The notes under the pieces: model-generated | Database searches by the model: none | The model's input: the letters and a program-made list of their open reading frames with translations, nothing else | Told to the model about the DNA's origin: nothing | In this document: piece by piece, positions 8,258 to 17,533 of the stretch | Layout: the number at the start of each line of letters is the position of its first letter | Position numbering within the stretch: the stretch's first letter is position 1 | NCBI GenBank assembly: GCA_011390465.1 | Contig: JAABSH010000015.1 | Location: 1 to 64,000 of the forward strand | Reading direction: 5' to 3' | DNA: 64,000 nucleotides | Source: Desulfobacteraceae bacterium | GTDB lineage: Bacteria; Desulfobacterota; Desulfobacteria; Desulfobacterales; Desulfosalsimonadaceae | Made by a program: the position numbers and the translations under genes

Positions 8258-9455
8258 TTGGCTGATCTCCTTTAATCGTGTTTAATATATCCAGGCAAAT
8301 ATCTTTGTTATCCCCCATCAGGGAACATGCCTTTCTGGTCCGCGGCAGGCTGATGGTAAACACCGTGCCCTGCCCCACGCGGCTGGTGACATCAATTTTC
8401 CCGCCCAGCCGCTCCATAATGCCGGCAGTGACGTAAAGGCCGAGGCCGGTGCCTTTTCCCGGGGGTTTGGTGGTAAAAAAAGGCTCGAAAATCTTTTCCA
8501 GATTTTCCTTTGGAATACCGCTGCCAGTGTCTTCCACCCGGATTTCCGCCAGTAGATCGGTTTCCCGAACGGAAACCGTGATGATGTCCCCGCTGGTCAC
8601 CGCCGCCAGGGCGTTTGTGATCAGATTGATCAGCACCTGCCGGATGGCATACGCATCACTCCAGATTTTCCCGCCGGCCTTATCCAGATCCTGCACAATT
8701 TCCACTTTTTTATTTTGAGCTTCTTTTTTTACGAATTCAATGGTTTCTGAAATCAACGCCTTTAAATCGGTTTCTGAGAAAACCGTTTCCGGCTGCCGGA
8801 CAAAACCGAGCAGCTGATGGGTGATGCGCCGGGCCCGTTCAATGGCGGTTTCGATCTTTCCAACGGCGTTTTCAAAATCCTTTTTCCGTGGGAACACAGC
8901 ATCTTCTGTTTTACCCAGCAGCAGTCGCATAAATTCCGTGCATTCCCTGATAATGGCAAGAGGATTGTCGATTTCATGGGCAATGCCCGTGGACAGAGTT
9001 CCCAAGGACGCCAACCGCTCAGTGGCCACCATCTGCTGCTCCATTCGGGCCTTGAAGTCGGCTTCCTGCTTTTTTTCTTCCTCCCGCTGCCGTTTTTCAA
9101 GGGCCTGATTGATTTTTTGTACCAGATGATCAAATTCCACAGGCTTTGTCAGATAATCAAACGCGCCGTTTTTAATTCCCTCCACACCGTCCGCGGCACA
9201 GGCATGACCTGTCAGCAAAATAACTTCGGTTTTCTGAAACTGCTCCCGAATCCAGGCCAACACCTCAATGCCGCTCATGCCGGGCATCTTAACATCCAGC
9301 ACCACCACATCCACCGCTTCTTGTTGCATCAGCGCCTGACATTCATTTCCGTCTCCTGCCTCAAAAACCATAAATCCGCGTTTCTGGAGCCGTTTTTTCA
9401 ACGGCGACCGGAAATGATTCTCATCATCCACCAGCAGCAGTCGTGTTTGCGTCAT
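8250..9455 (-). CDS. Receiver-histidine kinase (cytoplasmic)
   Basis: A 401-residue soluble protein. Residues 1-120 are a receiver with phosphoacceptor Asp54 ([12 protein letters not shown]); a coiled-coil-like charged linker (120-145) leads to a HisKA domain with His160 in [10 protein letters not shown], then a HATPase with N box [12 protein letters not shown]1 DTGSGIP and G2 [10 protein letters not shown]. It has no membrane or sensory domain, so its input is probably phosphate from another kinase reaching the N-terminal receiver. It could relay signals from the membrane kinase at 12339-14027 to the two receivers downstream. Start ATG at 9455. Confidence 0.9.
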   Translation of the reverse strand: MTQTRLLLVDDENHFRSPLKKRLQKRGFMVFEAGDGNECQALMQQEAVDVVVLDVKMPGMSGIEVLAWIREQFQKTEVILLTGHACAADGVEGIKNGAFDYLTKPVEFDHLVQKINQALEKRQREEEKKQEADFKARMEQQMVATERLASLGTLSTGIAHEIDNPLAIIRECTEFMRLLLGKTEDAVFPRKKDFENAVGKIETAIERARRITHQLLGFVRQPETVFSETDLKALISETIEFVKKEAQNKKVEIVQDLDKAGGKIWSDAYAIRQVLINLITNALAAVTSGDIITVSVRETDLLAEIRVEDTGSGIPKENLEKIFEPFFTTKPPGKGTGLGLYVTAGIMERLGGKIDVTSRVGQGTVFTISLPRTRKACSLMGDNKDICLDILNTIKGDQPND

Positions 9456-9493
9456 GCCATTTTCTCCGGTTTTGATTTTCCACCTTCCATCTC

Positions 9494-9535
9494 AAACCTT
9501 CTACCTTAAACCTTCTACCTTAAACCTTCTACCTT
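9494..9535. repeat. Tandem 14-bp repeat, three perfect copies
   Basis: AAACCTTCTACCTT occurs three times without change in the gap between the receiver-kinase and DASS 2, with degenerate related bases on both sides. It is too short and gapless for a CRISPR. On the minus strand it reads as purine-rich AAGGTAGAAGGTTT. Confidence 0.8.
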
Positions 9536-9551
9536 AGATCTTACACCTTCC

Positions 9552-11132
9552 CTACACCAGCCCCAGAATATTCCACCATACCGCCGCAATAACCACCAGA
9601 ACTGCCAGCAGAACCGGGGTTGCCACCAGGCCGACCTTGGTGAGATCCGATGCCTTAAAATACCGGTAACTGTAAGAAATAGCATTGGGAGGACATCCAA
9701 TCACCAGCAGCAGCGCAAAAGAAGTGGCCATCCCAAGACCCAGGGCCAAAATGGTCGGATCAATGCCTTCCATCTGGGCCATGGGGATCACAATGGGCAA
9801 AATCAGGGCAGCCGCGGCCACATTGGCCATGGCATTGGTCACCAGGGCGCCGAACACGCCCATGCCGATAAACAGCACCAGCCATCCTTTTCCCTGAATC
9901 AGCGGGAAAAAGAGATTGGCAAAATAATCCGCGGCCCCGGAATAACCCATGGCAAGGCCAAGAGAGATACCGCCGCCAAAAATAAACAAAGCCGTGCCCC
10001 ATTCCAGATTGTCATTGATATGCTCCCATTTAAGCACCTGAAACAGGACCAGGGCCGCCACCCCCAGCATACCGGTGATAGAATAATCAATGCCGTGAAT
10101 CCCTTTGGTCAACCAGCAGGCAAACGTCAGAGCAATAATTACAAGGGTCTTTTTTTCAAGGGGGGTCATCGGGCCAAGGGCTTCATCAAATTCCGGCAGT
10201 TTGTATTTGGGGTCAGGGCGATACACCAGATAAACAATGCCCACCGCCACCGGCACCGTCAGCAGGGCACCGGGCAGGGCATACAGAATCCACTCAAAAA
10301 ACGTGATTTCCAGACCGGTAAATTCCTTTAAAAAGGCAGCCGCCACCATACAGCGGCCTCCGCCGATGAGGGTGCCCATGCCGCCGCAGGAACAGGCAAA
10401 GGGCAACGACAGCATCATGAACTTAGCCGTTTTCGACCCCGGTTCAATGCCAGCCGCCCGCATCATCGGAAGCATGGTCACAATGCCGATGGCACAGGCG
10501 GCGGCATCATGCATCACCCCGGAAGCCCAGCCAAGGCCCAGGGAAATGATAAAAGTAAACCGGGTGACATTATTGCCGGCCTTTTTGATGATAAAATACC
10601 CCAGGCGTTTGGTGAGTCCCGCCTCATCCAGGGCAATGGCAAAAATAAGGCAGCACATAATAAAAATCACCACTGGATGCATATACGGGGCCCATGCATC
10701 CTTGGGACTCGCAATTCCCATGACAACCAGGGACACGCCGATACAGATGGCTGTTATCTCAAGGGGAATGGGTTCCACCACAAAAAGAAAAATCAGCACC
10801 GCCAAAACGGCCAGAAACCGCTTTGCCGTGGGCGACAATCCGTTCACATAGTCCACTGTAATTTCAGCTTCTTCCAGGGCAGTGGCCTGCTTTTTCAGAT
10901 AATTACCCGTGCCGGTGTCCGTGCCGGGAATTTTTGATTCCAGAATATAGGCTTTGGTTTTTTTATTCGGTTCGCCGGTTAATTCAAAGTGCGTATCCAC
11001 CATCGCATATAAGCTTTGGCCCGGGTCACCTGAAATTTTATATTTTGTGCCTTCCGGCCTTGGCAGCAACATTACAAGCACCCCCAGCAGCAGGCCGATA
11101 CAAAGCTTGAATCCGTTTGATTTGAAAAACAT
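9552..11132 (-). CDS. SLC13/DASS-family transporter (2), with enlarged TM1-TM2 loop
   Basis: About 526 residues. After TM1 (residues 8-24) comes a hydrophilic loop of about 85 residues, then the usual DASS core with many helices and the GCPPNAISY signature near the C terminus. The SNT substrate motifs are replaced by MHD (in GVMHDAAAC) and ANV (in NAMANVAAA). The ATG at 11132 sits 6 bases after AAGGAGT, which decides the start against an in-frame TTG at 11150. It lies between receiver genes in a long same-strand run. Substrate unknown; sulfate, thiosulfate or C4-dicarboxylates are all possible for the family. Confidence 0.85.
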   Translation of the reverse strand: MFFKSNGFKLCIGLLLGVLVMLLPRPEGTKYKISGDPGQSLYAMVDTHFELTGEPNKKTKAYILESKIPGTDTGTGNYLKKQATALEEAEITVDYVNGLSPTAKRFLAVLAVLIFLFVVEPIPLEITAICIGVSLVVMGIASPKDAWAPYMHPVVIFIMCCLIFAIALDEAGLTKRLGYFIIKKAGNNVTRFTFIISLGLGWASGVMHDAAACAIGIVTMLPMMRAAGIEPGSKTAKFMMLSLPFACSCGGMGTLIGGGRCMVAAAFLKEFTGLEITFFEWILYALPGALLTVPVAVGIVYLVYRPDPKYKLPEFDEALGPMTPLEKKTLVIIALTFACWLTKGIHGIDYSITGMLGVAALVLFQVLKWEHINDNLEWGTALFIFGGGISLGLAMGYSGAADYFANLFFPLIQGKGWLVLFIGMGVFGALVTNAMANVAAAALILPIVIPMAQMEGIDPTILALGLGMATSFALLLVIGCPPNAISYSYRYFKASDLTKVGLVATPVLLAVLVVIAAVWWNILGLV

Positions 11133-11261
11133 ATAAGTACTCCTTGTCAATCGTTCGTGGTCAAATTTTGGCGGTCAATGATCTGTGGGCAATCATTTAC
11201 GGTCAGTGGTTCAGCAGCAGGCGGGCAAAACCATTCTTTCACGCGGGCCGCCCGGCACCTT

Positions 11262-11702
11262 TCAATGACGGGCTGTATATGCTTCATTGATTTTGGCTAT
11301 CAAATCATGGAGCTCACAGGGCTTGGTCAGATAATCAAACGCTCCCAGCTGAATGCCCTCCCGGGCCGCCTCCTGTGATCCATGGCCCGTGAGCATAATG
11401 ATTTTCATGTCCAGGCCCATTTGATTAAAAATTTTCAGCACTTCAAGTCCGTCCATGTCTTCCATTTTGAGATCCAGAATGGCCACGTCAAAATCCTGTT
11501 TCCGCGCTGCTTTGATCGCATCGCCGCCGCTGCAGGCAGTGGTGACCTGAAACCGCCTTTTTGAAAGACGGTTGTTCAGGACATTCACATATCCTTCTTC
11601 ATCATCCACCAGCAGCACCCGAATCCCCTCGGCCGCGGCTTGCAAATCATTTTTTTCCCGCTTCATCTCTTGCCCTTTAATTGTTTCAATTCCGTCGGCC
11701 AT
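11262..11702 (-). CDS. Single-domain response regulator (receiver)
   Basis: A receiver of 146 residues with a 30-residue N-terminal extension before the VLLVDDEEG motif. The phosphoacceptor is Asp77 in ILDLKMEDMDG (MPG changed to MED), and LTGHG and LTKPC are intact. No output domain. An ATG at 11702 preceded by AAAGGGTG is preferred over the GTG at 11720. It sits directly upstream of DASS 2. Confidence 0.85.
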   Translation of the reverse strand: MADGIETIKGQEMKREKNDLQAAAEGIRVLLVDDEEGYVNVLNNRLSKRRFQVTTACSGGDAIKAARKQDFDVAILDLKMEDMDGLEVLKIFNQMGLDMKIIMLTGHGSQEAAREGIQLGAFDYLTKPCELHDLIAKINEAYTARH

Positions 11703-11761
11703 GATCACCCTTTCGGCCACTATGTTCGCAGGATACGGGGTTTATCACCACCCGCAACGGC

Positions 11762-11776
11762 AGGGCGTAAAGCCCT
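11762..11776. repeat. Short hairpin inside a dispersed repeat
   Basis: AGGGC-GTAAA-GCCCT, followed by CCCCTACATTG, lies between two receiver genes. The same CCCTCCCCTACATTG wording occurs in the inverted repeat at 24509-24642, so this looks like a fragment of the same dispersed repeat family. Confidence 0.45.
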
Positions 11777-11829
11777 CCCCTACATTGGCCGAGACGATGG
11801 CCAAGCCCCCCGGCTCTTTTCACGGGCCG

Positions 11830-12270
11830 TCAATCATACCCGCGTCTCAACACCAGCTTGTCAATTCTGGCCTGTTCGATTTTTGCATCGTGGGATTTCT
11901 TTTTCTTTGCCGCCTCATCCACTTTGGCCACCAGGACATCGATGTCACAGGGCTTCATCAGGTAATCAAACGCCCCGAGCTTCATGCCTTCGATGGCTGT
12001 TTCCACAGTGGCATGGCCGGTGAGCATGATTACTTCCTTGAGGGGATAAATTTTTTTAATTTCCTGAAGGGTTTCAATGCCGTCCATTCCGGGCATTTTT
12101 ACATCCAGGATAATCACATCAACGGTGTCGTTCTCTTTGAGCTTTTTCAAAGCTTCTTCTCCGCCCGAAGCGGAAATAATTTTCAGCCCCCGCCGGTCCA
12201 GACGCTTGGTCATGGTCTCCACAAACGGCACCTCATCATCCACCAGCATGACATAGGATGTTGTCATCAT
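11830..12270 (-). CDS. Single-domain response regulator (receiver)
   Basis: A 146-residue receiver with Asp56 in [12 protein letters not shown], acidic pair at 11-12, LTGHATVE and LMKPCDID. The C-terminal tail is charged and helical, with no DNA-binding domain. AAAAAAGGAGACGTGCA precedes the ATG. It immediately follows the membrane kinase at 12339-14027, which is its most likely phosphodonor. Confidence 0.88.
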   Translation of the reverse strand: MMTTSYVMLVDDEVPFVETMTKRLDRRGLKIISASGGEEALKKLKENDTVDVIILDVKMPGMDGIETLQEIKKIYPLKEVIMLTGHATVETAIEGMKLGAFDYLMKPCDIDVLVAKVDEAAKKKKSHDAKIEQARIDKLVLRRGYD

Positions 12271-12338
12271 TGCACGTCTCCTTTTTTCTGATATTTCAAT
12301 TGAATTTCGTTTATCTTTATTGATTGAAAATCTTTTCC

Positions 12339-14027
12339 TTACTGCTGAAACGGAATCCAGATGCGAAACCGGGTGCCTTTTCCCACCGCACTCTGAACGT
12401 CGATTTTGCCGCCCATTTTATTGATAATGCCGTAGCAGATGGACAGCCCCAGTCCCGTTCCCTTGCCCACCGGCTTGGTGGTAAAAAACGGATCAAAAAG
12501 CCGGGACAGATTGGCATCGGGAATGCCCGGTCCGTTGTCTTCCACCACGATCACAATGGTGCCGGGCTCAATTTCACTGATTTTGGTTGAAATATGGATA
12601 ACACCGCCGGTTTTTTCCATGGCATCCAGGGCATTGTTGATAAGATTCAACAACACCTGCTGAAGTTCAGACGGTGATGCCGTGATATAGGGAAGGGTTT
12701 TCTGAAGACGGGTTTCAATGCTCACTTTGTTGTATTTGGCCATCTGGGAGGATAAATCCACAATTTCACGAATAATATCATTGAGCTGAACGTCCTTGAG
12801 CGTAGAGTCTGTTTTTCTGGCAAAACTGAGCAGTTTGTGGGTGATTTCCTTGCACCGCCGGCCCTGGGTGTTGATCTGGGTCAACGCCCGCCGGAATTCT
12901 TTCAGATTTTCCCCTTCCGCAAAATCCTCTTCTTCGAGCAGATCGCCAATCCATCCGGCTTCTTCCACCATAATGGCCACGGGATTGTTGATTTCATGGG
13001 CAATACCGGCGGCCAGCTCGCCGATGGAAGCCATTTTGCCGGTTTCAATAATCTGCTGGTTCATGCCTTCTTTTTCCCTGTCTGTCTTGCGAATGCGGCG
13101 AACCATGCGGCGGGTGGTATAATTGGCCATAAAAACAATGCCGGCGGCACCGATAACGAAAATCACCAGGGCCAGATAATACATGCGTCGCAGGTCAGCG
13201 TAGGCATCAGATACTTTTTGCTTTACAATGAGCAGCCACTGACCGTGTTTCAGGCTGCCGGCCGCATAAAGATCTGCTTCACCCGTATCATCCGTCCACC
13301 GGGTGATGAGAATCTTGTTCCGGGTTTTTTCAACTGCTTTCCACAAAAAAGAAATCCCGTCCGGGTCCGGCGGAATATCCATGGCCGGCTGGGTCTGAAA
13401 CGCCCCTTCCCGGTTCAGGATAAAGGCATACCCGGTTTTTCCCAGCCGCAGAGTCTGCACCAGGGAATTAAAAGAATTAAAATTAATGGTGGCCCGGACC
13501 AAAAATTCCCGGCCGTTTTCATTCTGGCGCACGGCCACAATAAAATGAGGGGTCCCCCGGAGGCCTAAAAACACATCACTGATATAAGAATCCTTCTGCC
13601 ACGCACTTTGAAACCATTCCGCGTTTCTATAATCGACATTTTCCAGTTCCAGGGGGCCGGCGTAGGCTGTCTGCAAGCCGGAAGCTTCTACAATGCCCAG
13701 ATCCACAAACACATTCCCGTAGTCATTTCTCAGAAGCTGGAGTTTTCGCTGGAGAAACTCATCATCATTTAAGGTTTCATAATCTTTGGTCATGGCCAGA
13801 AACCGAATATTGGCCGTCTTTTCAGTTAAAAAAGTGTCAATATTCTGTTTGTGTTTCTGGACCAGCTCATTTAAGTGGGCATTGGTTTTTTCATAAAAAG
13901 ACACCTGATACTGTTGCAGCAGAATCGTGATCACCAGAATCATGGGGGTAAAGGAAACAATAATGGTGCTTAAAATCATGTTCCGTGAAAGGGATTGATA
14001 ATAATTTTTATTTTTGTCTTTTACCAT
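12339..14027 (-). CDS. Membrane histidine kinase with periplasmic Cache-type sensor
   Basis: 562 residues: TM1 about 18-38, a periplasmic double-Cache-like region about 45-275, TM2 about 283-302, then HisKA with His344 in [11 protein letters not shown] and a HATPase with N box [12 protein letters not shown]1 DNGPGIP and G2 [10 protein letters not shown]. The sensor contains a [13 protein letters not shown] stretch also found in the kinase at 22707-24440, so the two are paralogues. It probably detects a small ligand outside the inner membrane and phosphorylates the receivers just downstream. It is the first gene of the 14027-5546 run, with a sigma-54-like promoter about 190 bp upstream. Confidence 0.9.
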   Translation of the reverse strand: MVKDKNKNYYQSLSRNMILSTIIVSFTPMILVITILLQQYQVSFYEKTNAHLNELVQKHKQNIDTFLTEKTANIRFLAMTKDYETLNDDEFLQRKLQLLRNDYGNVFVDLGIVEASGLQTAYAGPLELENVDYRNAEWFQSAWQKDSYISDVFLGLRGTPHFIVAVRQNENGREFLVRATINFNSFNSLVQTLRLGKTGYAFILNREGAFQTQPAMDIPPDPDGISFLWKAVEKTRNKILITRWTDDTGEADLYAAGSLKHGQWLLIVKQKVSDAYADLRRMYYLALVIFVIGAAGIVFMANYTTRRMVRRIRKTDREKEGMNQQIIETGKMASIGELAAGIAHEINNPVAIMVEEAGWIGDLLEEEDFAEGENLKEFRRALTQINTQGRRCKEITHKLLSFARKTDSTLKDVQLNDIIREIVDLSSQMAKYNKVSIETRLQKTLPYITASPSELQQVLLNLINNALDAMEKTGGVIHISTKISEIEPGTIVIVVEDNGPGIPDANLSRLFDPFFTTKPVGKGTGLGLSICYGIINKMGGKIDVQSAVGKGTRFRIWIPFQQ

Positions 14028-14217
14028 TTCAGGTTCCGTGTTGCGTTATGCGTCATCGGATCAACCGGATGTCCGGTAAGTTTTTGCCGATGTCTGTTGT
14101 GCTTTCATTCCGGTCTTGTTTTACGGGCATTGCCGCCGGCGGTATCTTTTGCGACGGGATCTTCGGCACCTGCCCACGGCAGCAACCGGGAAACGTCTAA
14201 AAAGAATTCAGGAACCA

Positions 14218-14233
14218 TGCCAAAAACATGCCG
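14218..14233 (-). promoter_or_regulatory. Sigma-54 promoter, candidate, for the kinase-DASS run
   Basis: Minus strand CGGCATGTTTTTGGCA has the invariant GG and GC at the correct 12-bp offset; the -12 element is TGGCA rather than TTGCA. It lies about 190 bp before the kinase start at 14027. The palindrome at 14496-14516 lies about 270 bp upstream and could be shared with the divergent DsrC promoter. Weaker than the other three island sites. Confidence 0.45.
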
Positions 14234-14495
14234 GCGACCCCTTCATCTGCAACGGGATTTGATAACAACACTTTGATATTTAATATAATTTTCTATATTA
14301 ATTTTTTACGACGGATCGAAAAGACCATCTGTCGCACCGGAAAACCAGTTCGCATAACGGATGGGGATAAAAAGGGGAAAACAAGAAAGAGAGCGGAAAA
14401 ACCGGAAATTTAATTCATAAAACCGTAAAAACCGATAAAAATAATTTAGATGAATTCACACCGGCCTGAGAAAGAATCCCATAGCATGCTTTGTT

Positions 14496-14516
14496 TTTTT
14501 TACATGTTGTAAAAAA
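14496..14516. promoter_or_regulatory. 21-bp palindromic operator / enhancer site A
   Basis: TTTTTTACA-TGT-TGTAAAAAA, perfect 9-bp arms with a 3-bp spacer, preceded by GCATGC at 14484-14489. An exact-arm copy, also preceded by GCATGC, is at 25286-25306. The centre is 132 bp upstream of the -24 GG of the DsrC-gene sigma-54 promoter, a usual distance for an upstream activating site bound by an NtrC-type protein. Apart from this site and the two promoters, 14028-14716 shows no gene. Confidence 0.7.
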
Positions 14517-14636
14517 TTTCGACACTCTGGGCACTCAAAACCCATTTTCATGGGATTCAGATGATCACAGGTCGATCCTGCCCCGGAAATGGTGCTGTTT
14601 GGCAACAGATTTTTTTGCCCCGCCATGGAAAAAAAG

Positions 14637-14652
14637 CGGCACGGGGTATGCA
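14637..14652 (+). promoter_or_regulatory. Sigma-54 promoter of the tandem DsrC gene
   Basis: CGGCACGGGGTATGCA matches the -24/-12 consensus (TGGCACG-N4-TTGCA) except for two positions, with GG and GC exactly 12 bp apart. The start of transcription is expected near 14665, giving a leader of about 50 bases to the ATG at 14717. A sigma-70-like pair (TTGTGA, 17 bp, TATAAA at 14660-14688) overlaps downstream and is an alternative. Confidence 0.7.
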
Positions 14653-14716
14653 TTACTCATTGTGAAAGGATAATGAAGGTATTATAAAAGTTTTAAAATT
14701 ACGCACAGAGGTCCCC

Positions 14717-15394
14717 ATGAAAACCCTTTCCTACAAAAACAAGACGTACAATGTGGACAAAAAGAATTTTTTACTGGATTACGATGCCTGGGATGAAGAT
14801 TTTGCGGAATGCATGGCCGGCGAGCTTGGAATGACCGGCGGACTCACGGAACAACACTGGGCCGTGATCCATTTTATCCGAAACCGATTCAAAGAAACCG
14901 GGGTCTGTCCGGTGGTGCATGAAACCGCACGGTTTCTTGGGCTGGACATTCAAACCCTTCAGTCACTTTTTCCCACGGGATATCTCCGGGGGGCCTGTCT
15001 GCTTGCCGGTATCAGTTACCGTTACGGATGGGTTTACTATTATGGCGAACCCTATGCAGTTTCTGACACCGAAACCACGGAAAAAGCCACCGAAGCAGTG
15101 GAAAACAAGGTATACCGGGTGGATCTTTTCGGTTATCTGGTGGATCATTTGGAGTGGGACGCGGATTTTGCCGCCAGAAGAGCCTTTGAAATAGGCATTA
15201 AAGACGGACTGACGGATAAACACTGGAAAATCATTCGTTATTTAAGAGACAAATACAGCCGGGAGCATAAAATTCCCACGATCTATGAATGCTGCGAGGA
15301 CAACCAGCTTGCCATTGACACGTTCGCCACTCTGTTTCCGGCCGGGTATCACCGGGGTGCCGTCAAAATTGCCGGGCTTCCTTCACTGGCTTAG
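14717..15394 (+). CDS. Tandem double-domain DsrC/TusE-family protein
   Basis: 225 residues made of two consecutive DsrC-like domains (about 1-110 and 131-225). Both show the family framework: FLLDYDAWDEDFA / YLVDHLEWDADFA, LTEQHW / LTDKHW, IRNRF / LRDKY, and LFPTGYLRGAC / LFPAGYHRGAV. In DsrC a conserved cysteine follows GA and a second sits next to the C terminus; together they carry the trisulfide. Here domain 1 keeps the first (Cys94), domain 2 has Val, and neither has the C-terminal cysteine arm. It therefore cannot act as classic DsrC, and resembles the regulatory or sulfur-binding side branch of the family. The fusion is unusual, since DsrC and TusE are normally about 105-115 residues. 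Promoter and operator site lie upstream. Confidence 0.88.
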   Translation: MKTLSYKNKTYNVDKKNFLLDYDAWDEDFAECMAGELGMTGGLTEQHWAVIHFIRNRFKETGVCPVVHETARFLGLDIQTLQSLFPTGYLRGACLLAGISYRYGWVYYYGEPYAVSDTETTEKATEAVENKVYRVDLFGYLVDHLEWDADFAARRAFEIGIKDGLTDKHWKIIRYLRDKYSREHKIPTIYECCEDNQLAIDTFATLFPAGYHRGAVKIAGLPSLA

Positions 15395-15404
15395 GAGAAG
15401 GAAT

Positions 15405-15425
15405 AAAAAAGGCGAAATTTCGCTC
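15405..15425 (-). terminator. Probable terminator of the long minus-strand run
   Basis: Minus strand GGAGCGAAATTTCGCC followed by TTTTTT: a short GCGAA/TTCGC stem and a T run, about 50 bp after the stop of the diguanylate cyclase. The plus strand downstream of the DsrC gene shows no separate terminator. Confidence 0.4.
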
Positions 15426-15472
15426 CATACCCGGCATTGACCTGTTGGCATTGACCTGTTGTGCAATGGCCC

Positions 15473-16399
15473 TCATGCCGAGTGTTTGAGAATCATTTCT
15501 TTGCTGCCGGCCACCGGAGCCTCGGGATGGCCGATAAAAATTTCCTGAACAATCCGGTTTTTCCCCTGGTGTTTGGCCGCATACATCAGTCTGTCGGCCA
15601 CATTCATCATATCCCCCACGCTGGCGTTGATTTTGGGAAAGGTGGCCACCCCCATGCTGAAGGTGACCGGCCAGTTTTTCCGGCGCATTTGGTCATCCAG
15701 TCGGGTTTTAAGTTTTTCAGCCAGGGTCACGGCACCGGAAACATTTGTTTTTACCAGCAAAAGTCCAATTTCATCACCGCCAATGCGGGCGGCAAGGTCT
15801 ATCTCCCGGATATTTTCCACAATAATTTTTGCTGTGGCCTGAAGCAGCCGGTCCCCGGCGGCATGGCCCCGGGAATCATTCACCAGCTTGAAATTATCAA
15901 TATCAATATAGACAATGGACACAGGATCATTAAACCGCCGGGCCCGGTGGATTTCCTTTTCCGCGGCTTCAAAAAACGCCAGACGGTTGGCCAGTGCAGT
16001 AAGGGTATCGGTACGGGCAATTTTTTTCTGGGTTTCCAGGGCGGTTTTAAGAGACCCCACCACCAGCACAACAAAGACAAACACCACCAGCCGGAAAAAT
16101 TCATTGATAAAAGGCACCAGGGGGGTTGAAAATTCTTTTAAAAGCCATAAATCCGCAACCAGCCAGGTAGCGGTGCTGAAAACCGCCATGCTGATACCGG
16201 CAATTATCCCCACATACCAGGTGATAAGAACAATGGGAAACATGAAAAAAACCGACAACGCATATTCAGAGCCGGTAAGGCAGCGATTCATGCCCACCAC
16301 AAGAACAAACCCAATGGCTGCCGCCACCAGGACAATCCGGCTGCATTGCCCAAGGCTCCGGTCCAGGGTTTGAAAAAAATTCTGAAAAAAATTTTTCAT
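15473..16399 (-). CDS. Membrane diguanylate cyclase (GGDEF)
   Basis: 308 residues: about four N-terminal membrane segments (15-125) and a GGDEF domain (about 140-300) making cyclic di-GMP from two GTP. The substrate and metal motifs DTLTALANRLAF and IDIDNFKLVND are present. The active-site signature is GGDEI, with Ile for Phe, which many active enzymes tolerate. It is the last gene of the minus-strand run that starts at 25081, so cyclic di-GMP may be one output of the island. Confidence 0.88.
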   Translation of the reverse strand: MKNFFQNFFQTLDRSLGQCSRIVLVAAAIGFVLVVGMNRCLTGSEYALSVFFMFPIVLITWYVGIIAGISMAVFSTATWLVADLWLLKEFSTPLVPFINEFFRLVVFVFVVLVVGSLKTALETQKKIARTDTLTALANRLAFFEAAEKEIHRARRFNDPVSIVYIDIDNFKLVNDSRGHAAGDRLLQATAKIIVENIREIDLAARIGGDEIGLLLVKTNVSGAVTLAEKLKTRLDDQMRRKNWPVTFSMGVATFPKINASVGDMMNVADRLMYAAKHQGKNRIVQEIFIGHPEAPVAGSKEMILKHSA

Positions 16400-16426
16400 G
16401 AGGGAAACCGGTTGTGATCAAGCATT

Positions 16427-17344
16427 TTAAATCACCCAGACGGTATGATTCTTGGCACCATGGATCACCTTATTGGAAACCCGGCCCAAAAAAAACGCCT
16501 CAACCTTTGAAATCCTTCGTCGTCCCATGATGATGGTGGGAAAATTTTGTTCAGTGGCTTCTCTGATAATGGCCCCGGCCCGGCTGAGGTCTCCGGTGAC
16601 AATTTTTTCGGAAATACCGGACGGATCAATGCCGGCATCTGTCAGCCGTTTTTTCAAGTCTGTAAACAAAAGCGCCATTTCTTCCCTGGCAAGGCCAAAC
16701 CGGTCCCGGATCATTGCATCCGGGAGTTCCGGCATCCAGGGGGCAAGGCCGCGGATCACATTAAACAACTCAATGCAGTACCCTGTGTTTCCATAAAACC
16801 GGGTAATCACGTCAACCACGGCAAAAGCGGTCTCTGAATCGTCCACAGCCGCAAGAATCTTTTTTTCCGGCGGCAAGTCACCGCAGACAATCAGGGGAAC
16901 AGAGGTCAATGTTGAGAGCAGCTTATTGGCCACAGAGCCCACCACAAGGCTTTCAAGGGCCGTAATGCCGCGTCGGCGGAAAAACACCGCATCATAACCT
17001 GCCTGAGCCTCAGTCATGATATCTCTGGCAATGCCCTGATCCCGCTCCTGAATCCGGATATCAATCAATGACCGGTCAAACCCGCAGCTCACCAGCAACG
17101 CCGTTGCCTGGTCCATAAAGGTTTGGATAGATTCTCTTTTATGGACTTCCCAGGATTTCAGACGAGTGATTTCTGTTTTTACGTGCGGGTTGTTTTCAAG
17201 ATCCCAGTAGCATTCCGGCACCGGATCAAAAACATGAAACAGCACCACCCTGACATTTTTCGGGGGCAGAAAGCTGCCGACATACCTGACGACCTCCATG
17301 GCCTGGGCGGAAGGATCCGTCAGTACCAGTATTTTTTTTGCCAT
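16427..17344 (-). CDS. Universal stress protein, two Usp domains
   Basis: 305 residues with two UspA domains in tandem (about 1-150 and 155-305). The ATP-binding style GRRRISKVEAFFLGRVSNKVIHGA motif is seen at the C-terminal end, and a partial version (RRRGITALESLVVGSVANKLL) ends domain 1. Cytoplasmic; binds nucleotide or adapts energy and stress responses. Paralogue of the next gene upstream, with nearly the same architecture. The ribosome site is weak (GGTGAAAAA). Confidence 0.88.
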   Translation of the reverse strand: MAKKILVLTDPSAQAMEVVRYVGSFLPPKNVRVVLFHVFDPVPECYWDLENNPHVKTEITRLKSWEVHKRESIQTFMDQATALLVSCGFDRSLIDIRIQERDQGIARDIMTEAQAGYDAVFFRRRGITALESLVVGSVANKLLSTLTSVPLIVCGDLPPEKKILAAVDDSETAFAVVDVITRFYGNTGYCIELFNVIRGLAPWMPELPDAMIRDRFGLAREEMALLFTDLKKRLTDAGIDPSGISEKIVTGDLSRAGAIIREATEQNFPTIIMGRRRISKVEAFFLGRVSNKVIHGAKNHTVWVI

Positions 17345-17533
17345 TTTTTCACCATTTTTTTTAAAATGACGAGAGATGGACCGGGTTGGCGCAGGTTATT
17401 TTCCGAATTTCAAATGATAGCTTTGGGCCGCCAGGTCCGCGATCCAGCCGGTATCTTCAACATAATCCTGATTTTCAGTATATCAAATTTACAGGGAGAT
17501 GCATCTTTATTTATTAACCGCTTTCTCATCCGG

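Noticed and set aside
9494-9535. Possible CRISPR array
   Set aside because: The three 14-bp units are contiguous with no spacers, and no cas genes are in the window.
14660-14688. Sigma-70 promoter TTGTGA-17-TATAAA as the main DsrC promoter
   Set aside because: Plausible, but the sigma-54 element with the conserved upstream palindrome explains more; kept only as an alternative.
17415-17450. Sigma-54-like CTGGCGGCCCAAAGC upstream of the second Usp gene
   Set aside because: The spacing is one base short and the -12 is poor.
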